Part shown: in pieces, positions 35,914 to 46,881 of the stretch
Layout: each line of letters opens with the position of its first letter
How positions within the stretch are numbered: the first letter of the stretch is position 1
Assembly: GCF_024198255.1 (NCBI RefSeq)
Contig: NZ_JAJVKW010000004.1
Coordinates: forward strand, 682,001 to 746,000
Length of the DNA stretch: 64,000 nucleotides
Direction of reading: 5' to 3'
Source: Myxococcus guangdongensis
GTDB taxonomy: Bacteria > Myxococcota > Myxococcia > Myxococcales > Myxococcaceae
The notes under the pieces: model-generated
Database searches by the model: none
What the model was told of the DNA's origin: nothing
What the model saw: only the letters and a program-made list of their open reading frames with translations
Position numbers and translations under genes: made by a program

Positions 35914-37695
35914 TCAGGGGCGAAGGTCCATCGTGGAGGGCATGGGAGTGCGGGTTGCGGTCTTCAAGAGCTCCTCCCGGAACCGACCGTCACGTGCGGC
36001 GACGCAGACATTGAATCCATCCACCGTGCCGCAGGTGACCTGTTCGCCCAAGCCCTGGAACAAAGCCAGCTTCGGAGTATCGACGACATAGAGCGTGTCC
36101 ACGGAGAGCCGGCCCTGCGCGACATCGGCCACGAGCGCCTCGCAGCTCTGCTCGACATGTCGCTCGTTGATGCGAGCCACATAGCCACTGTTCGTCGACA
36201 GGCCCTTGCGATACGCGAGGTCCCCCCAGCGCACATAGTCATCACGGGCGAACGTGTTCTCGGTGCACGGTAGCTTCGAGTCATGGATGTACGGCGGATA
36301 CAGCACCACGTGCCGGTAGAACGAATCCAACTGGGCCCACTCCGGCGCACCGAGCCGGAGCCACGGCGCCGGACGAAACCGTCGCTGGGTCCAGAGTTCC
36401 TCGGTGTCGACCACCTGGATGGCCACCGCGCCCAGCAGGATGCCCGTGAGAACCGCGGGACGCTCACGCCAGCGCCAGACGACGAGCGCCAGGATGCCGG
36501 TGAGCACCAGGTAATGGAGCGGCCAGATGAACCGCCCCGAGGAGCGGAACATCCCCAGCACGGGCATGAACACGTCGGTCAGCTTGCGCACCGACAGCAG
36601 GATGACGCCACCGAAGGTCAGCGTCGTCGAGAACGCGAGCAGCGTGAGCAGGCCCACCGCGACCAGGAGCGGCGCATGGGCCCGGGCCCACGCTCGAACC
36701 TCGGGCCACCAGACCGCGGGGCTCCCCAGGAACGCGATGAGCACGAGCACGCCGGTGCCGAGATAGCCGAAGCCTTCGTACTGGTCCTTCCGCGTCGGAA
36801 GCGCCGGCAACACCCGTGACCACGCCATGGGGTTGATCAGCGAGAGCATGTCCGCGCTGTAGGCACCGAAGCCATGCGCCGCGCCTCGCACGCCCTGGCC
36901 CACGTACCCGAACGCGAAGAAGAGCCCCGCGAGCATGACCGTGCCACCCAGGAACGCGAGCCCCGCCTGTCGCCGCGTGAGCAACCGCTCCCGCCACGTC
37001 ACGTTGACGAGCAGGGCCGTCGAGAGCGCGAAGACCATGACCATCAAGTACGGATGGACGCCGGCCGCGAGCACGTTGATGAGCAGGGCGCCGCGCAACG
37101 TCCGCCACGCGCTTCGCGAGTCCGGACGCGGACGCAGGTGCAGCCACAGCAAGGCCGTGAGCATCCAGTGCGCGCAGAGCGTGTCGTGCTCGAAGCGGAA
37201 CACGAGCACGGGCGCGAGCACGAACAGCGCGGCCCCCAGCAGCTGATGCAAGGCTCGAGGCGTGAACAGCGCCATGAGCTTCACGCCCATGAAGCCCTGG
37301 AGCGCGAGGCACGACGCCAACCACAGGCCGATGAACTGGAAGTCCTGGGGCAGCCCGCCCGCGAAGGGCTTGAGCACCAGGGAGATCCACGGGTTCGAAT
37401 CCGTGAACCCCACCGTCGTCGTGAGCGGCGCCATGTAGCCGGGCGTCCGGCCAAGGGGGAACCCCCAGGGGGCCTCGCGGAAGAACCACCAGCCGAGCAC
37501 GTGCTGCGCCCAGTCTCCCCACCCCAACCACTCCAGGTACGTGGGGTCCAGCGCCCGCGCGCCGCCCAGCGCGATGAACCAGAGCACCCCCAGAAGCGCC
37601 CCGGCCCAGGGGAGAAGTCGCGTCAGCGCCCGCTCGGGGCTCGCTGCGATGCCAGGGCTGCGTGTGTTGGTACCCACCGACGTCCTCTTCCGCAC
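35914..37695 (-). CDS. Polytopic membrane protein, DUF6311-like (copy 2)
   Basis: This 593-residue paralogue aligns end to end with copy 1, with most membrane segments nearly identical (for instance GLWLASCLALQGFMGVKLMA). It ends 13 bp before copy 1 and precedes it in the transcription direction, so both are likely one operon formed by tandem duplication. Differences cluster in the C-terminal soluble part and the N-terminal tail. The start is GTG 37695; GTG 37677 has AAGAGG six bases upstream and is a good alternative. Confidence 0.7.
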   Translation of the reverse strand: MRKRTSVGTNTRSPGIAASPERALTRLLPWAGALLGVLWFIALGGARALDPTYLEWLGWGDWAQHVLGWWFFREAPWGFPLGRTPGYMAPLTTTVGFTDSNPWISLVLKPFAGGLPQDFQFIGLWLASCLALQGFMGVKLMALFTPRALHQLLGAALFVLAPVLVFRFEHDTLCAHWMLTALLWLHLRPRPDSRSAWRTLRGALLINVLAAGVHPYLMVMVFALSTALLVNVTWRERLLTRRQAGLAFLGGTVMLAGLFFAFGYVGQGVRGAAHGFGAYSADMLSLINPMAWSRVLPALPTRKDQYEGFGYLGTGVLVLIAFLGSPAVWWPEVRAWARAHAPLLVAVGLLTLLAFSTTLTFGGVILLSVRKLTDVFMPVLGMFRSSGRFIWPLHYLVLTGILALVVWRWRERPAVLTGILLGAVAIQVVDTEELWTQRRFRPAPWLRLGAPEWAQLDSFYRHVVLYPPYIHDSKLPCTENTFARDDYVRWGDLAYRKGLSTNSGYVARINERHVEQSCEALVADVAQGRLSVDTLYVVDTPKLALFQGLGEQVTCGTVDGFNVCVAARDGRFREELLKTATRTPMPSTMDLRP

Positions 37696-37981
37696 ACCGG
37701 AGCCGCGACGACGCGCGGGACTCGGAGCGGGGCGGACCCATATCCTGGGCGCGGGACTGGAACCAGCACGCCGATGCGCGAGTGGGGGACTCCACCGTGG
37801 ATTGACAGGTCAATCAAGAGCGCGGCGAACCGCGAGGTCCCTGTCGTTTCCACCGGAGGGGGGCAGGCATGGAGCCCTCGAGGGCCCTTCATGCGCTCAC
37901 CATCGACGGTGGGGCAGGGTGTGTGTCCCGAGCGTGACGAGGTGCCGGAGCCCCGGGGCTCACGGTGACCTCACCTGGGGC

Positions 37982-38194
37982 TCAGGACTCCGAGACGGGG
38001 TGGCCCCAGGGGTTGGTGCGCGGGAACTCGCGGAGCATCGCGCTCAAGCGGTACGCCGCCGCCACCGTGGCGCTCATCCGGACCCGCCGGGTCAGGGCGG
38101 TTCCGCGGGCCGCCGTGGCGCCGAGCCGCGCTGCCTGCTGCGCGAGCTGACGCTCCACTTCGGGAGACCAGCGGGAGAATTCGAGCCATTCCAT
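37982..38194 (-). CDS. Small 70-residue hypothetical protein
   Basis: The frame starts at ATG 38194 with AAGGAG seven bases upstream, an ideal ribosome binding site. It encodes a basic, helical peptide: MEWLEFSRWSPEVERQLAQQ, then an Ala/Arg-rich middle and AAYRLSAMLREFPRTNPWG. No signal peptide or membrane segment is seen. The family is not recognised. The ribosome binding site and codon use support a real gene, but it is short and could be species-specific. Confidence 0.5.
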   Translation of the reverse strand: MEWLEFSRWSPEVERQLAQQAARLGATAARGTALTRRVRMSATVAAAYRLSAMLREFPRTNPWGHPVSES

Positions 38195-38763
38195 GGAACT
38201 GCTCCTTCGCGAACCACGCGTGAGGGGGAATCGCCACCTAACCACTGGCGATCTCCGAATGCACGACGCCGCGCGTTGCCCATGACGTCAGTGCGGCGTT
38301 TCCGACAGCGAGACCTTCACTCGTTCGACACTGCGATTCGGTGTTAGTGCAATGTTGAAGTCCGCGAGGAATGTCTGCCCACCTCGGCGCCTCACGGAAA
38401 CCCACTGGGTGGGGAGTGCACCCCCGCCTGCAACCGAGAACACCCAGGGTCTGATTCCAGATTCTCGTCGAGGGGTGAAACTCAAACATGCAAGGAATTT
38501 TCCCCGCGGCGTTCTTTGAATCGAGAGGCCTGGGACGGGGTGACGGGATGGGTCGCACGCTCGCCGGTGGAGTGGGCGAGGACTCGGGGCCGCATTGTTT
38601 GCGTGAACCGAGGGAAAACGCGACGGCGGCGCCTTTCTGGAGTCCACTCGCGTCAGGGGACCGCGCGAGAGCGAGGGCGAATGGCCTGCTGATAATTCCA
38701 GCCATGGCCTGGGGGATGAATCATCAAAGGCAGCTCAACAACGAGACGACCCGGAGGGCGGAC
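38195..38763. other. Long intergenic region before the FAD monooxygenase gene
   Basis: This stretch of 569 bp has lower G+C than its surroundings and no supported gene. GATAAT at 38691-38696 could be a -10 box for the downstream gene (about 60-nt leader), but no -35 box fits. The reading frame upstream of the monooxygenase start is open here but shows atypical codons and no homology. Confidence 0.4.
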
Positions 38764-40386
38764 GTGGCTCCAGAAACTGTTGATGTCATCATCGTGGGAT
38801 GTGGGCCGGTCGGAGCGATGGCGGCCAACCTGCTCGGACTGCAGGGCGTCAGGACGCTCATCGTGGAGAAGGAGCTGTCCGCGCACAGCCAGTCCCGCGC
38901 CATCAGCCTGGATGACGAGGCGCAGCGCATCTTCCAGTCCGCGGGCCTGGAGGGAGAGCTGGGGCCGGGCTTCCATCCCTGCAAGACGCTGCACTACCTG
39001 GATGACCGCCTGCGCGTGCTCGCGGAGGTGGACTTCACGAAGCTGGACCGCCCCTATGGGCACGACGTGGCCACCTTCTTCCAGCAGCCGCGGATGGAGG
39101 CGATGCTGCGCAAGGGCATGGCCCGCTTCGAGCACGTGGAGCTGCGGCAGGGCCACGAGGTCGAATCCTTCGTTCAGGACGGCGAGGGCCTCACGGTGCG
39201 CGTGCGCGAGGTCGCCACCGAGAAGGTGCTCACCGTCCGCGCCCGCTACCTGCTCGCGTGCGACGGCGCGCACAGCCCCATCCGCCGCAAGCTGGGCCTG
39301 AAGCTCGAGGGCACCACGGGCCTGGAGCACGCGCTCGCCATCACCGTGAGCACGTCATCGCCGGAGCCCGACTACACCAGCTACCTGTGTGGACCGAAGC
39401 GCCGGGGCTTCATCGCGCGCACCGCGCGGGACGAGATGCGCTTCGACATCATCGTCGACCCGGACGCGGACCTGGAGGCGGTGCGGCAGCCGGACCACGT
39501 GCGCTCGCTCATCGCGCCCTACATCGACCCGTCGACGGTGAAGATCCGCTCCATCAACGTGCACTCGTACCACTCGCGCCTGGTGGACCGCTGGCGGGTG
39601 GGGCGCGCCTTCCTGCTCGGGGACGCCGCGCACCTGATGCCGCCCTTCCTGGGCCAGGGCCTGTGCGCGGGCTTCCGCGACGCGGCGAACCTGTCCTGGA
39701 AGCTGGCGCGGGTGCTGGACGGCTCGGCGGACGACTCGCTCTTGGACACGTACGAGCAGGAGCGGCGCGGCCACGTGGCGGAGGTCATCAAGAGCTCGGA
39801 CGCCATGGGCCGGGTGATGATGTCCGGCGGCCAGGTGCTCTCGCGCGTGCGCAACGCGCTCATCCAGATTCTCTACCGCCTGCCCGTCACCGGGGAGTTC
39901 ATCCGCCAGTTCAAGGTGAAGCCCGTCTTCGCGCTGGAGCAGGGCTTCCTGCTCGGCGCACGCCGCGGGAAGGCCGCGCCGGAGGGCACCTACTTCCCGC
40001 AGCCGCGCGTGGAGGTGCTCGAGGGCCAGCGGGCGCTCTTGGACCACGTGCTGGGTGACGGCTTTGTGGTGCTCACGCGGCCGGGCGCCTCGCAGGACCT
40101 GCAGCGCGAGGCCCGCGCGCTGGCCGCGGAAATGGGCGCGCGCGCGTGGACCGTGCTCTCCGGTGATCGCATCGGCGAGCCTCCGGCGGAAGCGCTCGTG
40201 GACACGGAGGGCCGGTTGGGCGCGTGGTTCGCCCGCCACGGCAAGGACGTGGTGGTGCTGCGCCCGGACCGCTACGTGTACGGCACCGCGACGGGGCCGG
40301 AGCTGGAGGGGCTTCGCCGCTCGCTGCGCGGACGCATCCGTCCGCGCGCGCACACGGCGGCCGCGGTGGTGCGTCGCGCGGGGTAG
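38764..40386 (+). CDS. FAD-dependent monooxygenase, MhpA-like
   Basis: This 540-residue class A flavoprotein hydroxylase resembles 3-(3-hydroxyphenyl)propionate hydroxylase (MhpA). It shows the FAD motif VIIVGCGPVGAMAANLLG, the DG motif in LLACDGAHSPIRRKLG and the GD motif in FLLGDAAHLMPPFLGQGLCAGFRDAANLSWKL. A C-terminal thioredoxin-like domain is also expected. GTG 38764 was chosen because GGAGG lies six bases upstream and the FAD motif begins right after it. No other aromatic degradation genes are adjacent, so the substrate is unknown; a role in secondary metabolism is possible. Confidence 0.85.
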   Translation: MAPETVDVIIVGCGPVGAMAANLLGLQGVRTLIVEKELSAHSQSRAISLDDEAQRIFQSAGLEGELGPGFHPCKTLHYLDDRLRVLAEVDFTKLDRPYGHDVATFFQQPRMEAMLRKGMARFEHVELRQGHEVESFVQDGEGLTVRVREVATEKVLTVRARYLLACDGAHSPIRRKLGLKLEGTTGLEHALAITVSTSSPEPDYTSYLCGPKRRGFIARTARDEMRFDIIVDPDADLEAVRQPDHVRSLIAPYIDPSTVKIRSINVHSYHSRLVDRWRVGRAFLLGDAAHLMPPFLGQGLCAGFRDAANLSWKLARVLDGSADDSLLDTYEQERRGHVAEVIKSSDAMGRVMMSGGQVLSRVRNALIQILYRLPVTGEFIRQFKVKPVFALEQGFLLGARRGKAAPEGTYFPQPRVEVLEGQRALLDHVLGDGFVVLTRPGASQDLQREARALAAEMGARAWTVLSGDRIGEPPAEALVDTEGRLGAWFARHGKDVVVLRPDRYVYGTATGPELEGLRRSLRGRIRPRAHTAAAVVRRAG

Positions 40387-40403
40387 GGCGGCACGAAGAC
40401 GAC

Positions 40404-40440
40404 GGGGCGCCCAGGCCGATTCCTCGGCCCGTGACGCCCC
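40404..40440. terminator. Hairpin between the monooxygenase and the diiron-protein genes
   Basis: An outer stem GGGGCG (40404-40409)/CGCCCC (40435-40440) encloses an inner stem GGCCGA (40414-40419)/TCGGCC (40424-40429), between two converging genes. There is no T tract. It is a candidate bidirectional terminator. Confidence 0.4.
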
Positions 40441-40486
40441 GGGGTGTGACAGGAGGGCTCGCCTTCGGGCGGGCCCCGGTGCGACC

Positions 40487-41230
40487 TCAAGCCGCGGCGG
40501 GCTTGATCATCTGCTGGGCGCGCTCGACACAGTCGCCCATGAAGCGCAGGTAGATGTCCAGCGCCTGCGCGCCCGTCTTGCCGATGACCGCGGTCTTCTC
40601 GGGGACCTGGTCCAGCAGCTTGCCGAGCATGACCTCGTTGAGCGCGGTGTGGCCCACGTCGAGCTCCGCGTGCTCCTTCACGAAGGACATCGCCTCCATG
40701 ATGTCCTCGCCACAGACGCGCTTGGCCTGCTCCATCAGCCCGGGCGCGAACACGACGGACAGGTTCTCGATCTCATATTCGATGGCCACCTGCGCCGCCG
40801 GCATCTCGCCGACGATGGTGTCCTCGTGGATCTTCCGGTACTCGACCATCGCCTGGGTGGGCGTCTGGCTCAGCAGCGCGTCCACATCCAGTTGGGGAGA
40901 GCGGCGCGAGTTCCACCGGGCCACCAGGTTCTTGGTGTCCTCGATCATCATCAGGTGGTGGCCCTCCTCGTGCTTCGCGTGGGTGATGAGCTTCTCGCCC
41001 ACGTCCTTGAGGCCCATCTTCACGGTGGCCTCGCCCGCGCGGCGGATCCACTTGTCCACCGGCTCCGTCATGTAGACACCCAGCGAGTTGAGCTGGATGA
41101 GGAAGCCCTCCACGAGCGCCGGGTCCACGTTGGGATCCAGCAGCGTCTTCAGCGCGGGGGACGTCTTCAGGCGCTCGCGCACGGGGGCCACGTGCGGAAC
41201 ATAGTTCTGCTCCACGAATTGCTTGCTCAT
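40487..41230 (-). CDS. Heme-oxygenase-fold (HDO/TenA-like) metalloprotein candidate
   Basis: This 247-residue all-helical protein has ligand-like residues in the arrangement known from heme-oxygenase-like diiron oxidases. These are EEGHH at 88-92 (ExxH), Glu residues at 151-155 (EYEIE) and HxxxDxxH at 187-194 (HAELDVGH). The last spacing is that of CADD-type proteins. Such enzymes use O2 to oxidise amino acids or fatty acids; the substrate here is unknown. It starts 20 bp after the PilZ gene with AGAGG upstream and is likely co-transcribed with it. Confidence 0.7.
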   Translation of the reverse strand: MSKQFVEQNYVPHVAPVRERLKTSPALKTLLDPNVDPALVEGFLIQLNSLGVYMTEPVDKWIRRAGEATVKMGLKDVGEKLITHAKHEEGHHLMMIEDTKNLVARWNSRRSPQLDVDALLSQTPTQAMVEYRKIHEDTIVGEMPAAQVAIEYEIENLSVVFAPGLMEQAKRVCGEDIMEAMSFVKEHAELDVGHTALNEVMLGKLLDQVPEKTAVIGKTGAQALDIYLRFMGDCVERAQQMIKPAAA

Positions 41231-41250
41231 GTGTCTAACCTCTGGGGCGT

Positions 41251-43392
41251 TTAGCGAGGGTTGTGGGCGCCGCGGCGCCCGATGGTCAGCTCACTGATGT
41301 GCTCGAGGAAGTCCGGAATCAGCTTGGAGGAGATGATCCACATGTAGGGATCGGGCCCTCCGTGGATGCCGGCCTCCTGCACGTAATCCCCCCCCTCGTC
41401 CTCACACAAGAAGTGGAACGAGGTGCGGCGGCGCGCCGCGTACCACCGGCGCGCGGCGTCCACCAAGGCGACATAGGTGGACGGTCCTTCTTCGGTCAGC
41501 GGGAACAGGCGGGCCATGTCCAGCAGGCAGTACAGATTCGTACCCCGCTGCCCCAGCTCCAGCACCGTCGCGGCCACGGGGACGCCGTTGCGCCGCGCGA
41601 CCAGGACTTCCCGCTCACGCTCGAGATTGAACTGCTTCCAGCGCGCCTGCACCGGACGCATGTCGATGCGCTCGCGCGTGAAGTCCAGCGCGTCCACGTA
41701 GCATGCGGGGCGGGTGCGCGCGATGGTGTCCGCCAGCAGCGTCAGCTCCTGCGCCGTCGCGAGGCCAATCTGGATGCCCTCGTGCGCGCGGCCCGTCTGC
41801 TCGTGCGTGTACACGTCCAGCATGTGCACCTTGCGCGTGAAGGCCAGGCCCTGGCCCGTCTCCATCTGCCGCTCGGCGTAGCGCACGTGCGCCTTCGCGA
41901 TCCACGGGTTGAGCGCCTCCACGTACGCGACCACCCAGCGGAAGTCCGGGTCGCTCTGCGGATGCTCGAAGGTGCGCACGTACAGGTCGCGCATGATCTG
42001 CCCCGGCTCCTGCACGCTCGCGGGCGGCTTGCCGGGACGCTTGGCGACCTGATGCCCCATCCACGCGTGGCGGTAGGGCTTCATGAAGGACAGCGTCGCC
42101 TCGGGGCCGCGCTCGGACGGCCACACCGCCTGGCAGAACAGCTGCGGAATCTCCGCGCCGCGCTTGGCCATGCTGCGGAAGGCCAGCCGCTGCTCCTCGA
42201 ACTCCTCGGACGTCTTGCCCGCGAGGCTGAAGAAGCCCGAGCGGGTGAACAGGTCCCAGAGCCCGTCCTCCATGTTCTCGCTGGTGCGAGTGGCGGGGGA
42301 CGTCGTCTGCGACACGAAGCGCACCCAGCGCGCCTCGTCCACGGAGTAGGGCTGCACGCTCAGGCCGCACAGCATGTAGCCATCCGCGCGGGGGCTGGTG
42401 ACGTAGCGGATCTCCCCGCGCAGCGTCAGCGTCTGGCCCTCGCCCGTCTGCAGCTCGATGTGCGGCGGCAACAGGCCGGGGAACATCAGGTCCTCGGGCT
42501 TGCAGCGCAGACACAGGCCGGAGAACGACAGGTCCACCACGTCGCGCTGCAGCTCGCCCAGCTCCCGCCACAGCGGGTGGTGGAAGCGCACGTTCGCGCC
42601 AGCGGGCGCGGGGACGCGGCGGTGCCACCGGTGACGGATGCGGGAGATGCGCGTGGGCAGCTGCGTGTAGAGCCGCTCGCCGTCGCCGCTGCCGCCGTCC
42701 AGGCGCATGCGGTACGCGCTGTTGTAGCCGATGACGTCCACGTCGAAGGGGGCCTCGCCCCACTCGGTGACGGACTCCTCGGAGCGCCACTCCAGCTGCG
42801 ACGTCGCCGTGTTGAAGCGCTCGAGCACCATGCGCACCGAGCGGCCCTTGCGGCGCAGCACGCCGTTGTTCCCGGACGCGCAGATGGCCACGAGGATGGA
42901 GCGGATGCGCTCGGGCTGCTCGATGGTGTCCTGCACCGGCAGCACCGACGCCGCCGGCTCCGCCACGCCGTTCTTCAGCGCGTCCGCCAGCAAGGAGAGG
43001 ATCTGCCGGCCCTGCTCCACCGTCACGCCCACCAGCTGCAGGCCGACGGGCGCGCTCGCCGTCTCCGCGTCCGCGCGGATGAACGCGCCGACGAGCGGAC
43101 CGATGGTGAGCCCTCGGCCCTTGAGGAAGACGGGCAGGGTGGGGCCCTCGGCGTGCGTCACGGGACCGCGCGGCATCACCCAGACGACGGTGGGGCTCAG
43201 GCGCGTCACTTCACCCAGCGTCGCGTCCAGCGTGCCCAGCGAGCACGTAATCGCGTTGGCGCCCCGGCCGTGCAGCGAATAGCCCGAGTCGTCCAGCGCG
43301 GCTTCCGCTGGCGGCAGCGGAATCACATTGATGAAAGCGTCGCGGCTATCGAACTCGACCGTCCGCCGGTCGGAGAGCGGGTTTCCCCCTTC
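41251..43392 (-). CDS. PilZ-domain protein with GNAT-like C-terminus
   Basis: The 713-residue protein has a PilZ domain at about residues 252-370. Its Arg-rich switch (HRRVPAP) and the DxSxxG motif (DLSFSGL) are the elements that bind cyclic di-GMP. The N-terminal third is of unknown type; the last 200 residues (for instance REREVLVARRNGVPVAATVLEL) look like an N-acetyltransferase fold, which is inference. ATG 43392 was chosen because the longer frame to 43521 uses atypical codons and its first ATG lies inside a -10 box. Likely a c-di-GMP effector in motility or matrix control. Confidence 0.75.
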   Translation of the reverse strand, partial: EGGNPLSDRRTVEFDSRDAFINVIPLPPAEAALDDSGYSLHGRGANAITCSLGTLDATLGEVTRLSPTVVWVMPRGPVTHAEGPTLPVFLKGRGLTIGPLVGAFIRADAETASAPVGLQLVGVTVEQGRQILSLLADALKNGVAEPAASVLPVQDTIEQPERIRSILVAICASGNNGVLRRKGRSVRMVLERFNTATSQLEWRSEESVTEWGEAPFDVDVIGYNSAYRMRLDGGSGDGERLYTQLPTRISRIRHRWHRRVPAPAGANVRFHHPLWRELGELQRDVVDLSFSGLCLRCKPEDLMFPGLLPPHIELQTGEGQTLTLRGEIRYVTSPRADGYMLCGLSVQPYSVDEARWVRFVSQTTSPATRTSENMEDGLWDLFTRSGFFSLAGKTSEEFEEQRLAFRSMAKRGAEIPQLFCQAVWPSERGPEATLSFMKPYRHAWMGHQVAKRPGKPPASVQEPGQIMRDLYVRTFEHPQSDPDFRWVVAYVEALNPWIAKAHVRYAERQMETGQGLAFTRKVHMLDVYTHEQTGRAHEGIQIGLATAQELTLLADTIARTRPACYVDALDFTRERIDMRPVQARWKQFNLEREREVLVARRNGVPVAATVLELGQRGTNLYCLLDMARLFPLTEEGPSTYVALVDAARRWYAARRRTSFHFLCEDEGGDYVQEAGIHGGPDPYMWIISSKLIPDFLEHISELTIGRRGAHNPR

Positions 43393-43511
43393 CATGTCCA
43401 GGAGCCCCCTTCTCCGGTAGTGAGGAACGCCTGATGCGGATGGCGAAGTTGCAAGCACAACAGTTCCTCCCTGCTCCAGCGGTGCTGCGGTGGGCGGCAT
43501 TTCGCTATGGG

Positions 43512-43526
43512 TCCGTATCATACGGA
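43512..43526. promoter_or_regulatory. Perfect palindrome over the -10 box of the PilZ operon
   Basis: TCCGTAT-C-ATACGGA is a perfect 7+1+7 inverted repeat centred on base 43519. It overlaps the TATGAT -10 box fully, so a protein bound here would block RNA polymerase. It is a strong candidate operator. Confidence 0.6.
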
Positions 43527-43544
43527 GTCGAGAGGAACAGTCAA
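43517..43544 (-). promoter_or_regulatory. Sigma70-type promoter of the PilZ/diiron operon
   Basis: On the minus strand TTGACT (43539-43544) and TATGAT (43517-43522) are 16 bp apart, both five of six to consensus. Transcription should start near 43510, giving a leader of about 118 nt to ATG 43392. Confidence 0.65.
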
Positions 43545-43791
43545 ATCGAATTTGTGCAGCCTTGCTGTTTTCGTCAAGGCCGGAATCTAGGGCACTGGGT
43601 CAACCGTGACAGGTCATTTCTTCGAGTTTAACGAACTGCATGCCCAACACCCGACAACCGCACGGCCAAGATGTCGCGAAGCTGTAATGTCGCCAGTCAA
43701 CCACGCCCTGCGTACTTTCTCGTAGTGAAATGGAGCGCGTCGGATTCCGCCAGTAAAGTCCCTCTGTAAGGCCAACGGGACGAGGTGCGGC

Positions 43792-44355
43792 ATGAGCGCG
43801 GCGTGGGACTGGGTGGACAGGACGACGGGTGAAGCCGGGGCGGCGCCCCAGGTCGCTTCCCCAAAGGCCTCTCTGGCGTCGGTGGAGGGCCCGGATTCCC
43901 AGCAAGTGGACGTCGCGGCGCTCATGAATGAAGCCCTGGAATTGCTGGAAGCCGCGAGGAGAATCCACGGCATCGAAGTGAAGATGGAACTTCCCGGGGA
44001 AACCGTTCTGGCGCGGACAGGCGCGCGACGTACACGGCAGGTGTTGCTGCTGTTGTTGTCGTATGCGGCGGACCACGCGGGGGAGGGAAGTGTGCGCGTG
44101 GTGCTGGACGCGCCGGATGACTTCGGTGATGAGCCGCCGCGCTTCCAGGTGGTGACGTCCGGGGCGCGGCTGTCCGCGCGGGAGCTCCAGGCGGTGTTCC
44201 TGTCGCCCATGTTGGTGGGCCCCGCGCACCGTCGGCTCGCGCGGGCCCGGGAGTTGGTGGAGTCGGTGGGCGGGACGCTGGGCGTGGAGCGCGGCGAGCG
44301 CGAGGGGCTCACGGTGACGGTGGAGCTGCCCGCGCCGGGTCTCGCCTGCTGGTAG
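43792..44355 (+). CDS. Degenerate histidine-kinase-type ATPase domain protein
   Basis: The 187-residue protein has a short N-terminal linker, then (about 40-185) a fold pattern like the HATPase_c domain: VAALMNEALELLEAARRIHG, a helix LLLLLLSYAADHAG in the N-box position, and a C-terminal helix and strands RLARARELVESVGGTLGVERG and LTVTVELP. The usual N-box Asn is replaced and no DxGxG motif is present, so ATP binding is doubtful. GAGG six bases before ATG 43792 supports the start. It may act as a scaffold or anti-sigma-like regulator; this is inference. Confidence 0.65.
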   Translation: MSAAWDWVDRTTGEAGAAPQVASPKASLASVEGPDSQQVDVAALMNEALELLEAARRIHGIEVKMELPGETVLARTGARRTRQVLLLLLSYAADHAGEGSVRVVLDAPDDFGDEPPRFQVVTSGARLSARELQAVFLSPMLVGPAHRRLARARELVESVGGTLGVERGEREGLTVTVELPAPGLACW

Positions 44356-44438
44356 GGCCCGTCGCGCGCGCGTGCCCGAGCGCATGCGGCGCCGCTGGGT
44401 CCGATAAGTCCTGCAACCTGGAGGGGCGGCCAAACTCC

Positions 44439-44468
44439 TTGACGGGAGGGGGGCGGGTTCTCGACTAT
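44439..44468 (+). promoter_or_regulatory. Sigma70-type promoter of icd
   Basis: TTGACG (44439-44444) and GACTAT (44463-44468) are 18 bp apart in the gap before icd. Transcription would begin near 44475, with a 38-nt leader that contains AGGAG before the ATG at 44513. Confidence 0.5.
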
Positions 44469-44512
44469 CCCGCGCCAATTCTTACACGGCCACACCTTCC
44501 AGGAGTACGTCC

Positions 44513-46789
<2,277 letters not shown>

Positions 46790-46802
46790 GCCGTACCAGC
46801 TC

Positions 46803-46834
46803 AGAAGCCCGTCGGGACCTCCCGGCGGGCTTCT
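46803..46834 (+). terminator. Intrinsic terminator after mdh
   Basis: AGAAGCCCGTCGGGA (46803-46817) pairs with TCCCGGCGGGCTTCT (46820-46834) with one mismatch and a 2-nt gap, 14 bp after the mdh stop, and ends in TTCTTGG. It separates icd-mdh from sdhA. Confidence 0.65.
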
Positions 46835-46881
46835 TGGCTGATGCCGCGAATGACGCGGGCTTATCGAGTTCCTCGCCGCCG

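Larger units (their letters stand above)
43393..43791. other. Divergent intergenic region, PilZ gene / HATPase-like gene
   Basis: This 399-bp region is clearly less G+C-rich than its surroundings. It holds the minus-strand promoter and palindrome near 43520 and a small hairpin GCCTTG (43559-43564)/CAAGGC (43575-43580). No certain promoter for the plus-strand gene was found, although AGTCAA near 43697 could be part of one. No gene is supported. Confidence 0.5.

Noticed and set aside
34128..36014. 628-codon plus-strand frame
   Set aside because: Antisense to the first DUF6311-like gene; Arg/Glu/His-rich without motifs.
38488..38763. 92-residue N-terminal extension of the FAD monooxygenase
   Set aside because: Atypical codons and no family similarity; the GTG at 38764 has an excellent ribosome binding site and the FAD motif follows at once.
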